The notes below the pieces were generated by a model, which had not been told where the DNA came from, made no database searches, and saw only the letters and a list, made by a program, of their open reading frames with translations. The position numbers were made by a program, and so were the translations under genes. This document shows positions 11,601-23,100 of a stretch of DNA of 64,000 bases, in pieces. How positions within the stretch are numbered: position 1 is the stretch's first letter; each line of letters begins with the position of its first letter. Source of the stretch: Phallusia mammillata (taxonomy: Eukaryota > Chordata > Ascidiacea > Phlebobranchia > Ascidiidae); contig QLIY01000062.1 in the NCBI GenBank assembly GCA_003260075.1, positions 1-64,000 on the forward strand. Reading direction: 5' to 3'.

Positions 11601-13703
11601 TTTTCGTACAGCAAGATCAGCCTGTCCGATTTTGGTGTAATATAACAAAGACATTGTTTTACTAGTGAGAATCATGTGGCTGACCACATTGTGGAGAGAA
11701 CAGCCATGCCTACCCACCTAATTCGTAACGTCGACGGTGAACTCATCTTTCAGCACACTGCTGATCGGGTAGGTGTTTTTTTAATCCTGAATAAACCCCT
11801 GGGTCTGTTGGGAGCATTGCAATAAAAAAGTGTTGGATAAGTGTTGGATCTCATTCAAAAACTGGCAGTGTTGTAGAAGCAATGGTTTTGAAGTTCCTTC
11901 TCATCGCCTTTTATGCGCCGCACTATAGACTTGCAACGGCAAATACATGTCATGCATTTTGAAAATGTTATTAAGAAGTTACCCCAAGCTCACACACTAA
12001 AACTTTAATCTAAAGTCATCCGCCGTTTTTTTGAAAATATATATTTCACCGGCATCTTCCGCATCTAAAAAACAACAAATACCGCTAAGAAAATTAAAGT
12101 TCTCAGTCTATTGGCATACGGGTGGGCAACCTTTGTTACTGTAGGGCCAATTATAAATGTCAAAAATGGATCGCAGGCCGCATCTGTGTATAACACAAAG
12201 TGATTTTGCTTGGTTTCTTACCAAATATGCTTAACTACAAGTATAATTCGTATTTAAATCTAGCCACATTTTGTCAGGTCGCAGAAAACTAGCATCAGGT
12301 GCATTAATCAGCTCAAAAATATGTAATAATTGGACTCGTTTATCAGTACTTTTGATATCCAAGCGTCTCTGCGGGCCGCACAACCTTTAATGAAGGGCCG
12401 CAGGTTGCCCACCCCTGGCATACGCCTTGTCATATGGGAATGCTTGGTGACCGACTGATTCGTTATTACGCCTTCAGTGGGCAATGGTGTACTGTGATTG
12501 TCCATTCCCCAACTACAATTGATAACCGATGTAAAGAAAAAAAAAGTGTTTTGGGAGTAGTGGGGTAACGTAGAAAACTCGTTAGTGGACTTTCGGCCAC
12601 CAACAGTAGAACTAAGAATGATTCTCATGATTTTCTCATCAGGTTCAGCCTATTCAAGGATTTAACGACCATGAAATAAACACTAAATCTTCGGAATTGG
12701 TTCGTTCACATAACTGGGAGAATAATCGGATCTGGAAACAGGTAAAACACTTACTTTTTTGAAAAGGGCATTAAAACGCTTTCTGTGTGCGTTCTTTTAT
12801 CTCCGTTTAATTGCTTTTACATGTTAACTTCGTGTCGCTTTTTTTACCGTTGTATGTCACCCAGTTGCATGCCTTCTGTCGCTTTTATTTTTTACAACCT
12901 GATGATGACAATAGCACTTGTCGAAACGTCGTTATGTTATACACCAATATACTGGCTCTGGTTTTTTTGCTCTGGCATTAAAAAGAATTTTGTTGTTTGG
13001 ATGAATAGGTTGTAAAACGTTAGGGTAATTGTTAATACATTTTTGTAACTGTTACACATTTTTTCTTTGACACAGAGGCACAAAATTCGTTCTGTACCAG
13101 TTTACGAGTGTAGATTTTCGTACAAGGACAAAGGTGGAAGGTTAGTTGCTTGTTTTGTTTTTTGTTTTAGCAACTAGTGCAGATTTTGTATACATCGTTT
13201 GCTTGATAAAAACGAATATCAACTATGTAGGTCAAATCCACAAATAAGTTATGTTTAACTTTTAATTTTATTTTTTTAGCTTTTAAAAGTTTGGTACTAC
13301 AGAGGTATTTCTATCACTTTCGCAATTGTTAGGAAATAAACTGCTTGGAAAAAAACTTATTATGTTCAACAAAACACAACTGCACATTTCTTATGAAGCG
13401 GCTAATTGGAAAAACGTAGTGTTACATTGAAGGTTTAAACTAGAGCATAATTTGTGCAGTGTCATTTATGAGGCCACATGACTTACAGGGTTACTTGAAG
13501 GGGGCCACAAGGCCAAAAAGTTACTTTTAGGGGGCCACGGTCCACGAAAGGTTGAGAACCATTGTTCTAGATACTGCATAATGATTTACATCGCCAACTA
13601 AAGTAAAATTACTTTCAGGTTCTGGGTTTACGGCAAACAACGATCAGTTTTCACCAATGATTATCCTCACACATGTTGTTGTTGCAAATGCGTCATCTTG
13701 TAA
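2644..13703 (+). CDS. SSUH2: SSUH2-like protein, gene 1 (12 exons, 475 aa)
   Basis: Homologue of Ssu-2/SSUH2, a metazoan family of poorly understood function; vertebrate SSUH2 has been linked to tooth development. Exons: 2644-2917, 3462-3608, 3878-3962, 4035-4158, 4930-4990, 7879-8003 (or 5352-5476), 9168-9334 (or 6586-6752), 11190-11282, 11666-11768, 12643-12741, 13076-13140, 13619-13703. All junctions are GT-AG, phases agree and the sum is 1428 nt. Residues 1-91 are Pro/Val-rich. Residues 273-359 hold DnaJ-like CxxC pairs (CHVC, CWNC, CGKC, CSSC, CTQC, CEGC) with following glycines. The C-terminus is CCCCKCVIL, a CaaL box. The ATG lies two bases after a pyrimidine-rich acceptor (2641), suiting trans-splicing. 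Exons 6 and 7 occur twice because of the duplication at 5039-10145; using both sets would give a false model. Confidence 0.88.
5352..5476 (+). pseudogene. Duplicate copy of SSUH2-like exon 6
   Basis: Encodes GGFIDGPHNGRAPAPWDISC and onward with intact splice sites and the same phase as 7879-8003. It belongs to copy 1 of the duplicated block. Only one of the two can be in a sensible transcript. The Arg in place of Pro at the variable position, and the C-run in the following intron, make this copy the less reliable one. Confidence 0.6.
6255..6514. mobile_element. hAT-type MITE in SSUH2-like intron (copy at 8837-9096)
   Basis: Imperfect terminal inverted repeats CAGAGATTCCCAACC and GGTTGGGAACCACTG bound the segment. 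A clean target-site duplication was not seen. Interior pieces recur at 14960-15640 (for example around GGAATTTACTTTAATTTTT and AGCTCTTGGAATATAACC), so it is an interspersed family. It lies in the intron between exons 6 and 7 and is duplicated at 8837-9096 as part of the larger block. Confidence 0.6.
6586..6752 (+). pseudogene. Duplicate copy of SSUH2-like exon 7 (cysteine-rich)
   Basis: Its sequence matches 9168-9334 and encodes the CHVCFGEGFNRCWNC part of the zinc-binding core. The acceptor (AACAG) and the AG|GT donor are intact. It is probably a second representation of the same exon produced at the 7565 joint rather than a second functional exon. Confidence 0.6.
9694..10167. mobile_element. 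MITE with TTCGGCCGAA-rich ends, hAT-like
   Basis: A 474-nt element with inverted ends TAGAGATGTACCGAA and TTCGGTACATCACTA. It is flanked by exact 8-bp duplications TTTTAAAG (9686-9693 and 10168-10175). Interior repeats of CGGCCGAA lie near both ends. The 8-bp duplication supports the hAT superfamily. A truncated copy starts at 7112 and stops at the N at 7565. No transposase is present. Confidence 0.85.
12120..12415. mobile_element. hAT-type MITE in SSUH2-like intron
   Basis: The inverted ends are GGGTGGGCAACC and GGTTGCCCACCCC, with an exact 8-bp target duplication TGGCATAC at 12112-12119 and 12416-12423. The interior has GGGCCGC motifs near the right end. The right flank (12418-12500) resembles the tail of the SINE family at 59642, so this insertion probably landed in an older repeat. 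Non-autonomous. Confidence 0.85.
13480..13570. mobile_element. Right end of a hAT-like element
   Basis: The segment holds repeated GGGGGCCAC motifs followed by GGTTGAGAACCATTG, a typical hAT MITE terminus. I could not fix the left end. It lies in the last intron of SSUH2-like gene 1. Confidence 0.4.
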
Positions 13704-14141
13704 ACTGGTTACAAAAAGAGCCAAAAATTCATCATCACATGACAAAATGGAAATACCTCCTTTAAATATACTTCGTTATCTTGTTCAACGACTTGCTTTT
13801 TTGCATGTAAATGTATTGAAGTACAATGCCTGATTTTTGAACACTGTCAGTAGTTCGAACGCCTTGATACATTTTTTTACGTCTATTGTTATTTTGTAAG
13901 GAATAAGCGCTCCAGAATATAAACGATTTTAGTCATTTGCTTCGCAAACCCTTTTTACTTTTTTACCTGATGTTAGACATTGATTAACCCGCTCAAAATC
14001 TTTGAAACTTCAAAACTGCAAGACAGGTCAAACTTCATGAAAACATCTACTCGGCAGGTCAAAACAAGCTGTTTCCCTATTTATAAGGTCATTTACCTGC
14101 TTGCAAAGACGCTAAAAAATGTGAAAATGCGTGTACATAAC

Positions 14142-14147
14142 AATAAA
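14142..14147 (+). terminator. Possible poly(A) signal for SSUH2-like gene 1
   Basis: AATAAA lies about 440 nt after the stop codon. The flank between 13741 and 14450 still aligns in patches with 25200-25790 downstream of gene 2 (for example the shared ATAATGCCTGATTT / ACAATGCCTGATTT stretch). This shows the duplicated unit extends beyond the coding region. The actual cleavage site is not determined. Confidence 0.35.
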
Positions 14148-14449
14148 TCGTATTTTTGACAACCCGCCCAAAATCCGCAACCCATAACTCGATTTCATAA
14201 ATCCACCCAATTGGGCGGGAAAATCGTCACGCTGGTAACGCTGACAGTGTGTGGCTTTGTGTGCTGTATATACCTTTTAAGCCTGGGAAATTGTGTACAG
14301 TTTTAGTGTGAACGCGTTTATTAATCATTTTGTATGCTTCACTTTGTTGAAGTTCTAAGCTAAAAAAGCACACGAACTTCCGTTGTTTTACAACTGCAAA
14401 AGCCAAAAAATGCAGCATTTACATAAGATTGTTTTGTACAACACTGATG

Positions 14450-15094
14450 AGATGATTGCATGTATTGTAAGAATATTACACAACCAAAGCTTTTTGTAAA
14501 TTTTTTGTTTGTCTATTTGTCATACATTTACATTTGTTGTTAAGTTCCAGTACATTTTCTACTATTGCATTGTTCTACATTTTTCAATCGCAATTACAAA
14601 ATAACAACACGACAGAAAATTTGCGGACAGATGTAGGCTACATTAAACTCATAAACATACATTTAATTTTTATCTTTTTGAACTCCAACTATCTTGCCCT
14701 GCGGAACTGTTTACCTTTTGATGCCTACGTTTGTAGTATGTTTCTAAATCATTGGTCGAGGGTCAATAGTATGCATTTGCGTATAATGCGAATAACCTAT
14801 CCTACTTTATTGCTGAAGTTCTTTTTTTTCAAAGATCTATTCCATAAGAAATCAGTCCTTATTTACTTCAGTGCAATATACTGTACAAAAAATAAATAAA
14901 ACGCTCAACGTAAAATTCAGTGCAGGAAATAAATCAGGAAGAAAGATCTCTTGTCTTAATCCAGTGCTTCCCAACCGGGGAGGAATTCCTCCCAAGGTGT
15001 TACATCGCCTTGTACATATGTTTATGTTTTCTGTGTTTGCCGCCAGTAGTCTTGATTCCTGTGTATGACGCAGTGTTATGCCACCTGCAACATT

Positions 15095-15187
<93 letters not shown>

Positions 15188-15248
15188 TTGTAAGCGAGAC
15201 CGCCTCGTGTTTATTAGTGACTGGAACTTACAGAGTCTGCATGCGTTT

Positions 15249-15344
<96 letters not shown>

Positions 15345-16430
15345 NCCATCTTTCGGCTATATTGTAAAATAAAAGAGTTCGTTATATAGCTGCTGGCGTC
15401 TTGGAGTTTGAGCGCAAGGAAAGGCGCGTTAATGACAATTTTAGGAACACAAGCGATCGCCCCTGTTGTGCTGTCTGGAGGCGCATGGAGTCACCCCTTC
15501 CGATAATTAAAGACACCGCAACACAAGGAATGGAATTTACTTTAATTTTTACATGAATTGTTTGTAAATACACATTTCAGCTCTTGGAATATAACCTGTG
15601 AAGTTGACAAAAACATAAATTGAAATGGCCCTGGTATGGTTTAGCTGCTAGCACCTACTGTGTTATATTGGGTTATATTCCAAGAGCTGAAATGTGTATA
15701 AATGTGTATGTTTATCTACTGTGTTATATAGAAATGAAAATGTTTTCAATTGTTAAGGGAGAACGAGTGTTCGTCCAAAAAGGATTGCAAAGAAATCGTC
15801 GAAAAAAGTTTCGAAACTACTGCTTTAATCTGTTGTCCTGTTTTCGGTTGATGTAACGAAACCGACATGATGTATCGGCAAACCATCAGACGAATTTATT
15901 TGTCCAATGTGAAAATGAACTTGTGCCTACATGGCCTTACTAATTTATGTTTTGGCTTGGAAACAGATTAGTGTGTGTATTGCATCTAGTCATTGAAATT
16001 TATGACATGCACTTGAAGGAGAGCTGTTCTAAAACCCGCTTAATCGAAGTAAAAGATTTATGTATTTTCTACGATGGGCTCGTGCAGCGGCATTGTCACA
16101 GCTTCTTTTTTAATGCCAAATCATTGGTACAAAAGAGACAACAAGATTTACCAGCTTTATTCAACTAAATTATGAATCCATTACAAATGCCGAGTCAACA
16201 TTGTTATTCTCATGTGCACGTTTCAATGATACGTATACAGTGCGTGTAAACCTCCTATTGCGTTGCGGTCAGCCCCATACATAAGCACAATATATTTAGC
16301 AGTGACGTCACCAACTTTTTGAGTTCTCTTTTGGTACAGTGACATTGTGATGAAATCATGTCAAAAACAATTTAAATTAAAGTTTCAGGCAATTTTAATA
16401 CTCTCTGCAAATGGTAATTTTCTGTAACCC
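14450..16430. repeat. Intergenic region with MITE pieces and two long C-runs
   Basis: C-runs of 90 nt (15096-15185) and about 97 nt (15250-15347, with an N at 15345) bracket a short unique piece. The pieces near 14960-15000 (CTTCCCAACCGG) and 15520-15640 match the MITE family at 6255-6514. The apparent poly-Pro and poly-Gly reading frames here are translations of the C-runs and are not genes. Nothing else in this stretch is supported as coding. Confidence 0.6.
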
Positions 16431-16434
16431 ACAC

Positions 16435-16462
16435 CAGAGACTACTAAGCTTAGTAGTCTCTG
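16435..16462. repeat. 28-bp perfect palindrome upstream of SSUH2-like gene 2
   Basis: Half-site CAGAGACTACTAAG is followed directly by its exact reverse complement, with no spacer. It lies about 660 nt upstream of the gene 2 start codon. No counterpart was seen upstream of gene 1. It could be a factor-binding site, a hairpin or a palindromic mobile-element remnant. Confidence 0.9.
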
Positions 16463-17119
16463 CCCACACTTTTATGCTGTTCTCAGATTTGGTACTTTCC
16501 CTGTTATTTTGTAGATCAACATTCGACACACAGTATTTCGTTTCTGAGAAATGTAATAAAACAATATAATACTGCTAGGTTTAAAAAATACTAGAAAAAC
16601 CTAAACTATTTAACAATCTTGTCTGATTAAATCCTACCATATTCAAACGTTTTCTCGTATAGGAAAACAAGATCACGCGTTTTATATGACGTCATCATAC
16701 AAACAAACACTTTCGGAAAATTGAACGAGGTGTTTTGCTGGACGATGAAAAACTATTTGCGCCATTTTATCATACGGGAGCAACAAAAAAAATTGTCGTG
16801 CAGCTAGCACTTCGTGTCAAGGGGATTTTTCAGGAAGTTGTCAATTTTTCGTGCAGTGCGTGCGTAATGCAACCGGGCAGCGGGCATTTGAAGTCGTCAC
16901 AAATTGGCTGACATACGCATACTAGTTTCGTTCGATTGAAATAAAATTTCGGTTAACAGATCGTGATAAAGTTTTTTAGCTCTAGTGAACAATGTTTGAA
17001 GCGAGATATTGAATAAAAAGTTGGAAGAAATCTTGAAAAACTTTGATTTTGTGCATTGCAGGGATTGACTAAATTGTGTTGAAATTGTTCAAAGACATTG
17101 ACCAGCAAAATCGCTAGTT

Positions 17120-20100
17120 ATGTCAGAAAAAGGTGGATTTCAAGGTATGTAAGATATTTCTGTTTGTTAGTGTGCTTTTACCATTGAATTTGGATATTGT
17201 ATGATTCAGAAAAATGTGGCAATTTTGAAACAACTTACTTTGTATTTGAGGCTTAGGCAAAATTAAAACTGATTTGCCTTGAGCCTGTTTAGCTGAACAT
17301 GAGTGTGTGAATGTGGCAGAAGTATATTTGGTAACAAAACCTGGTGTTGCACATGTATTGTAGTCAGAATTATTTTTGCTTTTGGATTGGTTATGGCACT
17401 ATACTGTTTATTAGTGTTGTTTTATTATGAAAATAGGATATTGTTTCTGAACGTTTAGAGGTGAAGCACACCTAGTCATGATCCACCAATTGTAGACCAC
17501 CATTTTGCGCTCAATTTATAACATATTAAAGTTGCACAGCTATTTCCTGCTTGGTATTCATTACAATTGTGTGGCTACGTGTTTTTTTTAGTTTCACTAA
17601 GTGAAATAAACTCAACTAAACTTAATGCATATGATGTTTTTAAGGGATATCAAATCCTGGGTATAGTTCCCAACAGGCTCCCCCATATGCCCCAGGACCA
17701 CAACAAGGGGACCCATATGCCCCAGTTCCACAGCAACAGGGTCAATACCCTGGGGGTCCAAATCAGGGGGGCTACATGCCCCAAGGTGGGGGACAAGTAA
17801 TACAGCAGCAACAGCAACCAGGAGTTTTCTATCAGGGTGGACAAAGCCCTCCCCAACAGTATAGTNATATGATGTTTTTAAGGGATATCAAATCCTGGGT
17901 ATAGTTCCCAACAGGCTCCCCCATATGCCCCAGGACCACAACAAGGGGACCCATATGCCCCAGTTCCACAGCAACAGGGTCAATACCCTGGGGGTCCAAA
18001 TCAGGGGGGCTACATTCCCCAAGGTGGGGGACAAGTAATACAGCAGCAACAGCAACCAGGAGTTTTCTATCAGGGTGGACAAAGCCCTCCCCAACAGTAT
18101 AGTGCTCCAGTGGGCCAATATCCACCGCAAAGTCAGCAAGCTGGGGCACCACCCTATGGCCAGGCATCTGCACCAAGTGCCCCAGGTAATGACTAAAATA
18201 TATTTTATTACCACTTTAAATTACCATATTTTTTGTAATAAAGTTTTTTTTCCTGATATGGCATTGTTATGCTTTTTTGCCTCATGATAAAAAAATCTTT
18301 AAGGAAAAAAGTTATTCGAATTGACACCATTTGTATTATAAAATAGTTCCATGGGACCCCAATACAGCACCAGCGTATCAAGGTGACATGGGCCAAGAGG
18401 TGGATGAAAATGCTGCCACAACAGAACCACAAATGTCTGCACCACCATCATTTGAATCAGTCGTTTCTGGCTATGAAAACACCAACTTTAATTCTGAAGG
18501 TAAAAAACCATTTCGCCTGCAACTGTATTTGCTTTCAAACACTTCGTTTGGGGTTATTTTTCACTAAACCAAAATGAATTAGTCTGGAAACATTTCAACC
18601 AAAAAATTTGGCCGGATTAGGCGAAGGCCCTGTTTAACCGATGTTGCCACATCACAAGTCATTTGCACAGCAAGTTTAGTCCAAATTAAGCAAAGATCTG
18701 GATTAACCAAGATGTACTGTATCTACATATATGATTGCCTTGTCTAATTAGGCTGTTGTTTGTATGTCCTGTACACATTTGGCACGAGTATTTTTAAAGT
18801 CATTATGTGCACTAGTCAAAACAGTCTGTGTAACTCAACAATTTTTCATCAATAAATTTGTGACACAGCTGACATTGGTCCCCCTCCCTCATATCAACAG
18901 GCTACTGGAGAGGTAGCTCATGTGGATGCAGCAAAAATCAGGTCTGGTGCTTAGTTTTGGCAGTAAACTACATGTCACTTACATAAATTTGACACCTTTC
19001 TGTATTGTATTAGCACCCTTACTCCCCCCCCCCTTTTCATCAATAAATTTGTGACACAGCTGACATTGGTCCCCCTCCCTCCTATCAACAGGCTACTGGA
19101 GAGGCAGCCCGTGTGGATGCGGCAAAAATCAGGTGTGGTGCTCAATTGTGGCAGTAAATCACATGTCTTTTACACGAATTTGACACATTTCTGTAATGTA
19201 TTAGTACCCTGACCGCAGATGATGCACAGGACGCTTTGGTTGCATATGTTGCTCAACAATGCTGTTATGGCAGTGGAGCTGCCAAAAAGATGGACATTAA
19301 AGACATCCAAAGCACGTCTGCTTTACATGTAAGGATACTGCTTATAAACCAGCAATCCATTCAAAATTTGGGGATAAATTAAGAATTAAAATTATATGCA
19401 TGTTTTGCTACTACTGTATTGTTTACTAAAGTTAAAAATTAGGGCTAGGGATTATTAAAATAATACACTTTATCAAAATATGTGAAGTGTTTTAAACCAA
19501 TATGTTTTAATTATTACTTTGTCAAAACATAATCAACATTTTAAACCAATACAATTCAGGTTTGAAATTCATTAGTTGGCAGCCATGTGACTGAGTAAAT
19601 TCTTTTTGCCTATCAATGATTAGTGCCAAGACCTACTTTCATTGAAATGATCAATTCTCCTTAACCATTGTCACTTATTTACCACTTTGTTGTTTGTACC
19701 GCATGCCATGCTTCACTTAGCTATTTTACCTTGGGTATATTTGCTTTTCACAAGCGCTGTATCTTGCTGGGTCCAAATTGATACATGAATTGATTACTTC
19801 CTGTGTTACAACCCAAAATAGATTTCTTTTTGTATTGCTTCAACTGTATTTTGCCCTTACAGTATTTTCCGCATTACGTAACCTGTTGGAAAGTCCCCCC
19901 CCCCCTTGATACATGAATTGATTACTTCCTGTGTTACAACCCAAAATAGATTTATTTTTGTATTGCTTCAACTGTATTTTGCCCGTACAGTATTTTCCGG
20001 ATTACGTAACCTGTTGGAAAGTACCGACTTTGTACCAATAATTGTAGGTTTAGGCTAAGTGGGAATGCTATATTTAAAAATATGACTGTGTCTTGTTGCA

Positions 20101-23100
20101 ATAAGTTTAAGAGAAAATCCTAACACTAATTGTGACACATTTCAATGTGTTTGTGTCATGTAAACCTAAATGTTGGTGTTTATAGAATAAATCACAAAAA
20201 AACAAGTACCACTGGATGACCAAAATGTTTCTTATTGATATCTTTTTATTTCTATGCAGTACACCTTGGAAACTTTTACTGAATCAAGAAGCACCAAATG
20301 GCACTATGTACCATACACAGGTATTAGATGAATACTAGCAGGTTCATTTTTAGCCAAATTTTCCTAATGAAGCATTTTGAAACACTTACATTTAAAGCAG
20401 TGGTTTTTTAACCTTTTGGTAGGTACATACCCTGTTTGATAAATTTATATCTGTGGACCAACATAAACATATAAGCTCATTTAGAAACTTTGAAATCTTT
20501 CAAAAAAATTGTATTTGATTCACACCCTTCAACAAGCACTTTAAGGGTAACCGAACCCCAGATTGGGAACCACTGCATAAAAAGTTCACAACCCCTACTA
20601 CTATTTTGATTTGTTGTCCCATTTTGAATATAGTACTCCTATCATAGACCTAATGGTAAACTTATTATCCAAGGATTTCTGGAGTTGTAGAAAATAATTA
20701 AACTTACTGTTTGAATTAACTATTTTTTATCATTTCTTTCTCGTAGCAATGATTTCAGTTTTGTTTTCTATTTTGTTTGAACATGTGTAATTTGTCTATA
20801 ACAGTAAAGTACCTCTGCAATGTACATCAACAACTTGTTGTAATATAAAAGAGTAATACAGAATATTATTTCAGGTGGATTTGTTGATGGACCACATGTT
20901 GGGCCTGCACCTGGCCCATGGGACATTTCATGCCCATTTTCTAGTCTGTTTCTCACTGAAGTAAAAAAGATGGAAGTTCCCCATACTGCATCTGTCAGGG
21001 TATTTTTATTCCAGTCAAAAATCATTTTGTTATGGCATTTTTAAGTATCAATTGTAGTATTTTACCTTATAGCCCCACAATTTACCCCTTTAATCCCCCT
21101 AAATGGTAAAAAAACATTGACTTAAATGAGATTTAAATAGTTTGTACCACAAATAATCTGATCAATAAGATAGTTTACATGTAGTTGTGTTTAACCAAAT
21201 AGCACCAACTTCCTAAAATTCATGAAATATGTGGTCAAAAACCTTGCATGTGTAGAGATGCATGAGTTTCTGCTTACAAGAACAAACAAAGGTTTTCACG
21301 AATGTTACAAAGAATAAAACTGGGATCAGCCCTGAAGCGTCTATGTCAGTGGTTCTTAACCGGTGGGAAATTTCCCACTAGTGGGAAATTTAATGGTTTT
21401 AGAGGGAAATTATGTGAATCAGAAGTCACCAAACTCGGGCCCGTGGGTTGAAATTAACCATTGAAAGTTAATTTAATACAATATTTTCCGCAACAACATG
21501 TAAGATTAACTACATCTAGTTTTGCAAGGCGCATAAAAATCCAAACATCGTTTGTTACGTCACAGACATTACTAAAAGTATCAATGACTTTGTTATTGTT
21601 CGCGAATAAATGCATTTGATCTGTTGATTGTGATGCAATAAATGACTAATGCAAGCACCTGAGATTTTTCAAAATTCCACACGATATTACTTTCTCAAGA
21701 AATCACTAATCAAACTAAATAAAATCGCAGTATACCTTTAAGGTCCCGACCAAATCGCTTCACAAAATTATTTCGATTAAAGAATAATTTTTTTGTTAAT
21801 GTTTGGCACAAAACATTATTATAAAAATAACAGAGGGGGGAATTTGAACTTGCTGATTTACTTTAATGGGAAACCGCACCAAAAAGGTTAAGAACCACTG
21901 GTCTATGCAGACCAGTGTACTGTGATTTATTCTAAAATAGTGTACATATCTCTGTTGAAAAACAACAGCTAATATTGTATGTGCAATAGCATTATGTACT
22001 CAGCCACATTTTGAGCTTATTTTACTGTCTCAACAGAATTGTCATGTTTGCTATGGTCGAGGATTTAATCGTTGCTGGAAGTGTTTGGGTCGAGGCAGAG
22101 TTAGATGTAGTTGGTGTCAGGGAAGCGGACACAGACATGAAATGAGGGACGGCCGCTCTCAAAGAGTTCATTGCCACTCTTGCCATGGATCAGGAAGAAA
22201 AAGGTAGTATTGTGGTGTTTCATTAGTGTTTGTAAATTGTCATTTTGTCAAAGGTAAATTTATTGACAAATATAACAAACCCAAGTAACCGTAAAAGGGA
22301 CATGCTTTATTATTCAAATGTTTCCGCGAATTTTAATGTCATCATCAGTGATATGAGGGGCCGCATCAGTTAAACCCGTTTATTACCCTCTCATACCACC
22401 AATGATGGCATGAGCATTTTCCAAAGCGTTTGAATAATAAAGTAAGTCACTTTTTACTTCTACTTGGGCCGTTATATTCCTTACTAAATTTATGAACTGA
22501 TCCATGCACAATTTTTCAATGGCACCTTTAAAAGAGACTTTTTCTGCATCTTTTATGGCAAAACGTGCAGTCCAAAGACTTTCTCTTACAGTTTATTAAT
22601 TTTTTGGCAGATGTGTAACATGTGTGGGAACGGGATGTGTCAGATGCCGTGAGTGTCAAGGTTATGGAAAAATCAAGCAGTTTATTCAACTTACTGTTAA
22701 GTTGTACGTACATTTGTAGAATACGGAAAAGCATTTGATCAAGCACACTGTGGTTTACTTTTGCAGTACTTTATTGCATTGCTTTTGTGTTTAAGGCTTT
22801 TTTCAAGTATAGGCTAATAATGAAAAAGCAGTCTATTTCCAGGAATTAATAAAAATATCATATCACCGATGGCGGCAGGGGCGTTTGTCGAATAGTTTCA
22901 ATAATGGAGCATATCGTTTTTTGCGTCTATTTGTGCCGTTTTATTCTTCATTAAATGAATAAATCCGTTTACACAAGGGTTTAGGTTGATGTCCATAAAT
23001 CCCTTCCTGAATCCATTGTCTTTTTTCCGTTTTCTGCTTGCTTTCATGTTAAAATACTGTACTTTATTTAACCAGCACAAACCGCCTGAGTGACCACATC

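Noticed and set aside
14534..14899. 121-codon plus-strand open frame
   Set aside because: AT-rich, hydrophobic by composition, overlaps the diverged 3' flank of SSUH2-like gene 1 and has no recognisable domain.
15096..15347. CRISPR-like or satellite array
   Set aside because: Only homopolymer runs around one unique spacer. There is no repeat-spacer structure and the sequence is eukaryotic.
14920..15389. Poly-proline and poly-glycine open frames
   Set aside because: They are translations of two long C-runs joined to unrelated flanks and have no splice, signal or family support.
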